From: Mailhella massiliensis
GTDB taxonomy: Bacteria; Desulfobacterota; Desulfovibrionia; Desulfovibrionales; Desulfovibrionaceae
Assembly: GCF_020741395.1 (NCBI RefSeq)
Contig: NZ_DYZA01000086.1
Location: forward strand, 1 to 19,114
Direction of reading: 5' to 3'
Length of the DNA stretch: 19,114 nt
This document shows, piece after piece, positions 13,682 through 19,114 of the stretch. The notes below the pieces were generated by a model. That model searched no databases, had not been told where the DNA came from, and saw nothing but the letters and a program-made list of their open reading frames with translations. The first letter of the stretch is position 1; every line of letters begins with the position of its first letter. A program made the translations under genes and the position numbers.

Positions 13682-13921
13682 ATGCAAAAGCAACGGCCGG
13701 CACACTGTTGCGGAAAAACGACGCTGGAAAAACATTGCCCGCCCCATGCATCCACTCTCCTTCCGCGGATCTTCCTCCGCGCCGTTTTCGCCAGGCACGA
13801 AAAGAGCGCTCCAGGTGCTGCCGCCGCCAACGGCCAGTCCGTGATCTGCGGCTGCAACTACCGCCTTTTCCAAGACAACATACCCCGCCATGCCCTGCTT
13901 TCTGCCGAACAGCTGAAATAA
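13682..13921 (+). CDS. Low-confidence hypothetical small protein
   Basis: The 79-residue frame contains five cysteines (HCCGKT, KHCPPH, VICGCNY). Its C-terminal part, GQSVICGCNYRLFQDN onward, has C-rich third codon positions like the real genes nearby. There is no good ribosome binding site (only a weak GCAGG near the ATG), no family is recognised, and minus-strand frames cover the same bases. It starts 32 bases after the regulator gene, so it could be its co-transcribed partner, a decayed gene or chance. Confidence 0.22.
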   Translation: MQKQRPAHCCGKTTLEKHCPPHASTLLPRIFLRAVFARHEKSAPGAAAANGQSVICGCNYRLFQDNIPRHALLSAEQLK

Positions 13922-14044
13922 AGAAATGGAGGATTGGTTACCTGTTCTGTTCTCACACGGCGAAAACGCATCCTTTTTTCCCTTATTTCAGGGATTCCCT
14001 CCGCTTCCGCCTCCGCACTACTTTTTCCATGAAATGACGTGCCT

Positions 14045-14083
14045 AAAAAAACAGGCTGCCCGCATGTACGCGGGCAGCCTGTT
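14045..14083 (-). terminator. Intrinsic terminator of the HU gene
   Basis: On the minus strand a perfect 14-bp stem (AACAGGCTGCCCGC with its complement) and 6-base loop is followed by a run of T. It begins about 20 bases after the HU stop codon. Confidence 0.93.
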
Positions 14084-14105
14084 CCATAACCCCTTTCGGG
14101 CAGAG

Positions 14106-14381
14106 TTACTTGATAGCATCCTTGAGCGCCTTACCGGGAAGGAACTTCACAACGGAGCAGGCGGGGATTTCAATCTTCTCATTGGTGCGAGGGTTACGCC
14201 CGGTACGCGGCGCGCGCTTGACAACCTTGAAGCTGCCAAAGCCCATCAAGGTGATGGAATCGCCGGAAGCGAGGCACTCGGAGATGGCGGAAATCACAGC
14301 GTCCAGCGCTGCTTCCGATTTTACTTTCGTCTCAAGGCCGCTCTTGGCGTAGATCTTCTCGACCAGTTCAGCTTTCGTCAT
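14106..14381 (-). CDS. hup: HU/IHF-family histone-like DNA-binding protein
   Basis: This 91-residue protein bends and compacts nucleoid DNA as a dimer. It starts MTKAELVEKIYAKSGL, and the arm region carries the family signature GFGSFKVVKRAPRTGRNPRT (residues about 46-65), followed by IEIPACSVVKFLPGKALKDAI. Length is typical for HU. The ATG at 14381 is used because the protein then begins as HU does and GGGAGAG lies upstream; the frame continues 12 codons further without similarity. It is a single-gene unit with its own promoter and terminator. HU and IHF subunits are hard to separate by eye; the sequence fits HU best. Confidence 0.95.
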   Translation of the reverse strand: MTKAELVEKIYAKSGLETKVKSEAALDAVISAISECLASGDSITLMGFGSFKVVKRAPRTGRNPRTNEKIEIPACSVVKFLPGKALKDAIK

Positions 14382-14405
14382 GGTTTCACTCTCCCAAGAA
14401 TTTTT

Positions 14406-14424
14406 TGACTCTTTCACTGAGTCA
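14406..14424 (-). other. Hairpin in the 5' leader of the HU mRNA
   Basis: TGACTC (14406-14411) and GAGTCA (14419-14424) are exact reverse complements around 7 bases. The predicted HU transcript starts near here, so the stem would lie at its extreme 5' end, a position that often protects mRNA from decay. Confidence 0.4.
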
Positions 14425-14428
14425 CTTT

Positions 14429-14457
14429 TCAGTAGAATGAGAATCCCCGCATGTCAA
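14429..14457 (-). promoter_or_regulatory. Promoter of the HU gene
   Basis: On the minus strand a consensus TTGACA (14452-14457) and TACTGA (14429-14434) are separated by 17 bases, about 48 bases before the start codon. Confidence 0.65.
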
Positions 14458-14564
14458 GCTTAGCTCTGCTAACCTGAGAAGATTTTTATGAAAAAGCCTT
14501 TCGACTCATCCCTTCTCCATCATGCCCCAAAGCCGAAAACACAAGCGCCGCAAGCCTTGGGAAA

Positions 14565-15500
14565 CTACTTGCCGCCTTCCCGACGGGCCTTAGTATTCAC
14601 CCATGTCAGTTCGTGCTTGTTGCACGAAAGATGCACGACTCGCGAACCGGGAATGTCGCGGAAGGCCTGCACCACAGCATGATCGGTCGCTCCCTGGAGC
14701 TTGATGGTGCACACGAAATTCCCTGCGGCCCCGGCTTCCAGCCATTGTTTCACCGTGCCGAGAAGCCTCTCCGGGTAACAGGCCATGTCGGAAAAAAGCC
14801 AGTCCACATAGCCTGCCGTCTGCGGCTCCAGACCGAAGCCGCTGCCCAGACAATGATCCACGCCCTTCATGGCCGCCACGCGCTTTTCTATGGGCGACTT
14901 GTCGATGCTGAACACCTTCGCGCCCAAGCTTGCGAGAACCCACGTCCAGCCTCCGGGCGCAGAGCCCAGATCCACACAGAGCTCGCCCGCCTGCGGAAAG
15001 CAGTCAAAAAGCGTGAAGGTCTCCCACAGCTTGAGATAGGCACGGCTCGGCGGGTTCACGCGGTCTTCCTCAAAGCGCACTTCTCCGTCGGGAAAGGCAG
15101 AAGAACACTTTGCGGAAACAAGCAGCGTGTCGTGATCCCACAGCGTCCACGCTCCCAGAGGAGAGGACGGGGCCTTCTGCCCGAATACGAGCGGCCTTGC
15201 CTTCACCGGAGGAAGCTGCGCCTCGATGAGTGCGGCGCGACGGTGGAAGTCCACGGGGTGCAGCTTCCAGTTCCTCTGTATGGATTTGAGCACGCGCACG
15301 GCCTCGCCCACAGAGGCAATAGGCTGGAAAAAAGGCTCAAGCCAGATGTTCTGCGCCCATGCGGAAGGAAACAGGCCTTCGGCAAGCACAAGATTGCCCT
15401 TCACCTCGACAACGTGCACATGGTGAAGGGCAAGTTCTTCCAGAAGATCCTGCTCGAAGCCCTTCGCCGCCACATACGCGATGAGCGGCTTACTTGACAT
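14565..15500 (-). CDS. rlmM: RlmM-like 23S rRNA 2'-O-ribose methyltransferase
   Basis: This 311-residue FtsJ/RrmJ-fold enzyme transfers a methyl group from S-adenosylmethionine to a ribose 2'-OH, in E. coli RlmM at C2498 of 23S rRNA. An N-terminal region resembling the RlmM RNA-binding part (1-150) precedes the catalytic domain. SAM motif I is CVDLGSAPGGWTWVLASLGA (175-194) and the K-D-K-E catalytic tetrad is visible as K157 (YLKLWE), D238 (FSDMAC), K267 (TIKLQG) and E297 (KHELTW). It is shorter than the E. coli protein (366). The ATG at 15500 overlaps the acyl-CoA synthetase stop by 11 bases, suggesting coupled translation. The methylated nucleotide in this organism is inferred. Confidence 0.85.
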   Translation of the reverse strand: MSSKPLIAYVAAKGFEQDLLEELALHHVHVVEVKGNLVLAEGLFPSAWAQNIWLEPFFQPIASVGEAVRVLKSIQRNWKLHPVDFHRRAALIEAQLPPVKARPLVFGQKAPSSPLGAWTLWDHDTLLVSAKCSSAFPDGEVRFEEDRVNPPSRAYLKLWETFTLFDCFPQAGELCVDLGSAPGGWTWVLASLGAKVFSIDKSPIEKRVAAMKGVDHCLGSGFGLEPQTAGYVDWLFSDMACYPERLLGTVKQWLEAGAAGNFVCTIKLQGATDHAVVQAFRDIPGSRVVHLSCNKHELTWVNTKARREGGK

Positions 15501-17139
15501 TGGGGAACAGCTCCGCGGCCATTTCGCGCAGCTTGTATTTCTGCACCTTGCCGTTGGCCGTTTTGGGGAACTCCTCCACCACGGCAACATAGCGCGGAAT
15601 TTTGTGCCAGGCTACGCGCCCGCGGCAGAAGTCGCGCACATCCTCCGGCCTTACACTGCATCCTTCACAGGGGATAAGGAAGGCCGCCACATCCTCGCCG
15701 TAGCGGCGGGAGGGAATACCGAGCACCTGCACGTCGCGAACGGACTCCATTTCCAGCAGAAATTCCTCGATTTCGCGAGGGTAGATATTTTCGCCGCCGC
15801 GCACGATCATATCCTTAATGCGGCCTGTGATGCGAAGGTAACCCTCCTCGTCCATCACGCCGAGATCGCCGGTATGCAGCCAGCCGTTCTTGTCGATAGT
15901 TTCCGCCGTGGCTTCGGGCATATTGAAATAGCCCTTCATCACATTGTAGCCCCGGCAGCAGATTTCCCCCTGTGTGCCGCCGGGCACGGGCTTCTTCGTT
16001 ACCGGATCGCGCAATTCCACTTCTATACCGCCCAGGACTCTCCCTACGGAGCGACAACGGTGATCGTCGCTTTCCGTGATGCCCGTCATGGTAATGACGG
16101 GGGAGCACTCGGTAAGGCCGTAGGGGATGACCACGGCCTTCAGGTTCATGGCTTCCATGACCTGCCGGATGAGCGGTTCCGGGCATACCGAGCCGCTCAT
16201 GAGTCCGAAGCGCAGGCTCGAAAAATCGTACTGGCTGAAGCGGCGGTGGCCAAGCATGGAGATATAGGTGGACGGCACGCCGTACACACCGGTGCATTTT
16301 TCATCCTGAATGGCTGCCATGACCCTTTCAGGAGAAAAGGTCTCCGTAATGACCATAGTGGAACCGTGGCTCACACAGGCCAGGACGCCCACCACACAGC
16401 CCAGACAGTGGAAAAGCGGCAAGGGAATGATGACACGATCCTCTTCCGTGAGCTCTTCGCGCTCGCCCACGCACCAACCGTTGTTGCCTATGCCCACGTG
16501 GGTGAGCATAACGCCCTTGGGAAAACCGGTGGTTCCGGAAGTGTACTGCATATTCACCACATCGTAGGGCTTCACCCCCGCCTTGCGGGCCTCGTATTCC
16601 TCATCGGAGATTTCTTCGGCCCGGTTCAGGATCGCAGAAAGAGGCAGGACGCCCGGATGCGGAATATCCTTCAGGCTCATGACGCGGCGCAGATAGGGGA
16701 ACTTTTCGCAGTGCAGCTCTCCCTCGTGCTGATCCTTGAGATTGGGAATGACCCGGTACAGGGCCGACACATAGTCGTAATCAAGAAATCCGTCGATGCA
16801 GAAGAAATTTTCACATTCGGACTGACGGATAAGATATTCAAGCTCACTGTCGCGGTAATTGGTGTTCACCGCCAGAAGCGTGGCCCCGATGCGGGAGGCC
16901 GCGAACATGAGCGACACCCAGTTCGGCACATTGGTGGCCCAGAGGGCTATTTTCTCGCCGGGCTTGACGCCCAGCGCCATCAGGCCCCGTCCCAGCCTGT
17001 CCACAGTATCGGCAAACTCGCTCCAGGTCTGCCGGTAATCGTGCCCTACATACACAAGGGCCTCACGATCAGGAAAACGCCTGACGGTTTCGTCCAGCAT
17101 TTGGCCGAGAGTGCGTTCCTGCAACATAAATTCTGACAT
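15490..17139 (-). CDS. AMP-dependent acyl-CoA synthetase (fatty acid-CoA ligase type)
   Basis: The 549-residue adenylate-forming enzyme activates a carboxylic acid with ATP and joins it to CoA. ANL-superfamily motifs occur in order: YTSGTTGFPKG (199-209), YGLTECSP (340-347), GWLHTGDLG (419-427), RIKDMIVRGGENIYPREIEE (440-459) and KTANGKVQKYKLR with catalytic K531. Spacing and the NIYP motif fit the medium/long-chain acyl-CoA synthetase group (FadK/AcsM-like) better than acetyl-CoA synthetase. Chain-length preference cannot be read by eye. The ATG at 17139 has AAAGGAAC upstream. It is the first gene of a two-gene unit with the rRNA methyltransferase and is divergent from hypF. Confidence 0.92.
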   Translation of the reverse strand: MSEFMLQERTLGQMLDETVRRFPDREALVYVGHDYRQTWSEFADTVDRLGRGLMALGVKPGEKIALWATNVPNWVSLMFAASRIGATLLAVNTNYRDSELEYLIRQSECENFFCIDGFLDYDYVSALYRVIPNLKDQHEGELHCEKFPYLRRVMSLKDIPHPGVLPLSAILNRAEEISDEEYEARKAGVKPYDVVNMQYTSGTTGFPKGVMLTHVGIGNNGWCVGEREELTEEDRVIIPLPLFHCLGCVVGVLACVSHGSTMVITETFSPERVMAAIQDEKCTGVYGVPSTYISMLGHRRFSQYDFSSLRFGLMSGSVCPEPLIRQVMEAMNLKAVVIPYGLTECSPVITMTGITESDDHRCRSVGRVLGGIEVELRDPVTKKPVPGGTQGEICCRGYNVMKGYFNMPEATAETIDKNGWLHTGDLGVMDEEGYLRITGRIKDMIVRGGENIYPREIEEFLLEMESVRDVQVLGIPSRRYGEDVAAFLIPCEGCSVRPEDVRDFCRGRVAWHKIPRYVAVVEEFPKTANGKVQKYKLREMAAELFPNVK

Positions 17140-17408
17140 ATTCCGTTCCTTTACACGCGGAAATTCCGGGACCGCAGGCCGGACGGCCGGACAGCCTCCG
17201 CCATAGGAGCAAACTTCGATAGGGAAGTTCCCCGGCGGAATCCGCCGCTCCGTTTTTTGCGGAGTATCCTCTCCCGGCGGATTCCAGAGCCATGATCCTA
17301 TGTTATTGCCGACTCATTCTCAAGGGAAAAAGCGGCCCCGCCCCTGCCGGGAAGGGCCGGAGCTTTCCTTTAGCGGCAACGGGGGCTATACTTCCGGCCG
17401 GAGGAAGC
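17140..17408. promoter_or_regulatory. Divergent intergenic region between acyl-CoA synthetase and hypF
   Basis: About 270 bases contain a 7-bp near-palindrome CGGCGGA-A-TCCGCCG (17233-17247), then CTCCG-TTTTTTG-CGGAG (17249-17265). A second copy of the element follows as CCGGCGGATTCC. A TATACT at 17387-17392 resembles a -10 box for hypF but lacks a good -35 and is very close to the ribosome binding site. No convincing promoter could be assigned for either gene. Confidence 0.35.
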
Positions 17409-19114
17409 ATGAAGGCAAGGCACATATATATTCTCACCGGACAGGTTCAAGGAGTGGGTTTTCGGCCTTTCATCTACAGGGAAGCCGTGAAGCTTCACCT
17501 CACGGGCTTTGTGGGCAACACTCCCGAAGGAGTGCGCATCGAGGTGCAGGGGGATGAGGAGCCGCTTGCCGCCTTCGCGCGATTTCCCGAGCATCTGCCG
17601 CCCCTTGCGCGTATCGCATCCCTCTCGCGGAGCGAGGCAGCACCCCTGCCGGACGAAGAAGCCTTCCATATTGAACAAAGCTCGGGCGGAGGACACCGGG
17701 GCCACAGCGTACTGGTCAGCCCCGACGTGGCCCCCTGCGAAGAATGTCTTGCCGACATGGCAACCCCGGGAAACCGCCGCTTCGGCTACGCCTTCACCAA
17801 CTGCACGAACTGCGGGCCGCGCTACACCATCACGCGCTCCATCCCCTACGACAGGCCGGCAACCAGCATGGCCTGCTTCCCCCTGTGCGCGCCCTGCGCT
17901 GAAGAATACCACAACCCTCTCGACCGGCGCTTCCACGCCCAGCCCAACGCCTGTCCGGACTGCGGCCCTATGCTCTGGCTGGAGACGGCGGACAACTCCC
18001 CGGCCGCTCCATGGCCGGAACACACCCCCTTCCCCATGCACGCAGAAAGAAAGGAACGCTACGGCCTTACCGGAAACGCGTGCATGGGCAATGCCGCCAT
18101 ACCGGCCCTCCTTATCGCGCTGAAAGAGGGACGTATCGCCGCCATACGGGGCCTCGGGGGATTCCACCTCGCCTGCGATGCGCAGAACGCTCAGGCCGTC
18201 GCCGAACTCCGCCGCCGTAAGGCAAGGCCGCACAAGGCCCTTGCCGTCATGGTGGCGGATGAGGAAAGTGCCTCCCGTTTCGCCCGCATAAGCGAAGACG
18301 CGCGCGTACTGCTCACCTCCCCCGCGCGCCCCATCGTCATCTGCCCGCGCAAAAAGGCCTCCTCCGAAGAAAAAAATGCCGGACTTCTGCCCGACATTCT
18401 CGCGCCAGATACCGCAAGCATCGGCCTCATGTTGCCTTCCACACCGCTCCATTACCTTCTCTTCCATCCTGAATGGGCAGGAGGAAAAAAGGAAGACGTC
18501 CCGCAAGCCCTGGTCATGACTTCGGGCAACCCGCACGGCGCGCCGATATGCCTCGGCAACCGAGAGGCAAAAAAGCGCCTCGGCTCCATGGCCGACCTTT
18601 TTCTTTTTCACGACCGGGATATCCTTGTGCGCGTGGATGATTCCGTGGTGTTTCCCGCCGAAGAACAGCCGGGAGGACACGGCCTTTCTCCCGTTCCGGA
18701 ACTCATGGTGCGAAGAGCACGGGGCTTTGTCCCCTCCCCGCAGAAACTTCCTCCGAGAGCCTCCCGCAGGGCAAAGGACTGCGTATTCGCCGCCGGGGCC
18801 GAGCTCAAGCACACATTCTGCCTCACCCGGGGGGAAGAGGCTTTTGTAAGCCAGCACATCGGCAACGTGAGCCTGACGGAAAACCTCGCCTTTTTTGAGG
18901 AGACGCTGCGCCACCTGCAAAACCTTCTGGAAGTGGAGCCCTGCCTTGTGGTGCGCGACCTGCACCCCGATTACCTCTCAAGCCGCCTTGCGGAAAGATT
19001 CTCGCAACAATACGGCCTCCGACAAGTCACGCTCCAGCATCATGCGGCGCACGTCTGCGCCGTCATGGCGGAACACAGCCTGAATGAACCGGTGCTCGGC
19101 CTCGCGCTGGACGG
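17409..19114 (+). CDS. hypF: [NiFe]-hydrogenase maturation carbamoyltransferase HypF (3' end outside window)
   Basis: The first 568 residues of HypF, which makes carbamoyl adenylate from carbamoyl phosphate and ATP and passes the carbamoyl group to HypE for synthesis of the CN ligands of [NiFe] hydrogenase. An acylphosphatase domain comes first (GQVQGVGFRPF, 11-21). Two zinc fingers follow with C110/C113, C132/C135, C160/C163 and C182/C185. The YrdC-like domain begins near ALKEGRIAAIRGLGGFHLACDA (237-258). The Kae1-like domain begins near AAGAELKHTFCL and holds the QHHAAHVCAV motif. The frame is open throughout with no stop; about 200 residues are missing at the right edge. GGAGG sits 4 bases before the ATG at 17409. 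The stretch between the last zinc finger and YrdC domain seems longer than usual. Confidence 0.96.
   Translation, partial: MKARHIYILTGQVQGVGFRPFIYREAVKLHLTGFVGNTPEGVRIEVQGDEEPLAAFARFPEHLPPLARIASLSRSEAAPLPDEEAFHIEQSSGGGHRGHSVLVSPDVAPCEECLADMATPGNRRFGYAFTNCTNCGPRYTITRSIPYDRPATSMACFPLCAPCAEEYHNPLDRRFHAQPNACPDCGPMLWLETADNSPAAPWPEHTPFPMHAERKERYGLTGNACMGNAAIPALLIALKEGRIAAIRGLGGFHLACDAQNAQAVAELRRRKARPHKALAVMVADEESASRFARISEDARVLLTSPARPIVICPRKKASSEEKNAGLLPDILAPDTASIGLMLPSTPLHYLLFHPEWAGGKKEDVPQALVMTSGNPHGAPICLGNREAKKRLGSMADLFLFHDRDILVRVDDSVVFPAEEQPGGHGLSPVPELMVRRARGFVPSPQKLPPRASRRAKDCVFAAGAELKHTFCLTRGEEAFVSQHIGNVSLTENLAFFEETLRHLQNLLEVEPCLVVRDLHPDYLSSRLAERFSQQYGLRQVTLQHHAAHVCAVMAEHSLNEPVLGLALD

Larger units (their letters stand above)
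13651..14105. other. Gap between the regulator gene and the HU gene
   Basis: About 455 bases. It holds a low-confidence 79-codon frame (13682-13921), a hairpin CGCGGA/TCCGCG (13764-13781) followed shortly by TTTT that could end the regulator transcript, and the HU terminator at the right end. Frames on the opposite strand (for example 13655-13891) overlap the plus frame and are no better supported. Confidence 0.45.

Noticed and set aside
13655..13891. 78-codon minus-strand frame behind the regulator gene
   Set aside because: No ribosome binding site or family match, and it overlaps a plus-strand frame with slightly better codon use.
15481..17136. 551-codon plus-strand frame
   Set aside because: Antisense to the acyl-CoA synthetase gene, which carries all expected adenylation motifs.
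17370..18965. 531-codon minus-strand frame
   Set aside because: Antisense to hypF, whose plus-strand frame has all domain motifs and runs to the window edge.

Overview
The window is about 19.1 kb of GC-rich (about 57-60% by eye), gene-dense chromosomal DNA. It looks like an anaerobic, Desulfovibrionales-type proteobacterium (Desulfovibrio/Bilophila-like). This is inferred from the combination of a selenocysteine translation factor (SelB), a [NiFe]-hydrogenase maturation protein (HypF), a pgpA-ruvX-mltG cluster, an ffh-rpsP pair, a RlmM-type rRNA methyltransferase and a high-GC codon style. No phage, insertion sequence or CRISPR array was found.

Left part (1-4.3 kb): a possible gene start leaves the window on the minus strand. 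It is followed by an AT-rich spacer with a strong palindrome, then tRNA-Leu(UAA) on the minus strand with its terminator. A plus-strand operon pgpA-ruvX-mltG covers membrane phospholipid synthesis, a YqgF/RuvX nuclease and endolytic murein transglycosylase. It is followed by a candidate 32-residue membrane miniprotein and a strong hairpin terminator shared with the converging genes. The minus-strand cluster reads selB -> DnaQ-like exonuclease -> zinc-ribbon/Yip1-like membrane protein.

Centre (6.9-10.7 kb): ffh (SRP GTPase) and rpsP (ribosomal protein S16) are followed by a terminator. The KH/rimM/trmD/rplS genes that usually continue this operon are absent. A 435-base structured gap follows, holding a possible HemP-like remnant on the minus strand, then a MATE-family efflux gene with a textbook terminator.

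Right-centre (10.8-13.9 kb): an IlvD/Edd-family dehydratase and a FadR-type GntR regulator form a small accessory unit. Each promoter carries its own perfect inverted repeat. No ilvB/N/C genes are nearby, so a catabolic sugar-acid or hydroxy-acid role is as likely as branched-chain amino acid synthesis.

Right part (14-19.1 kb): on the minus strand, an acyl-CoA synthetase gene overlaps the rRNA methyltransferase gene, and an HU-type DNA-binding protein with its own promoter and terminator lies beyond. On the plus strand, hypF begins and runs off the right edge.

Nothing here amounts to a clearly new system. The best leads are the operator-bearing dehydratase/GntR unit, the palindrome at the left edge, the miniprotein and the truncated S16 operon.
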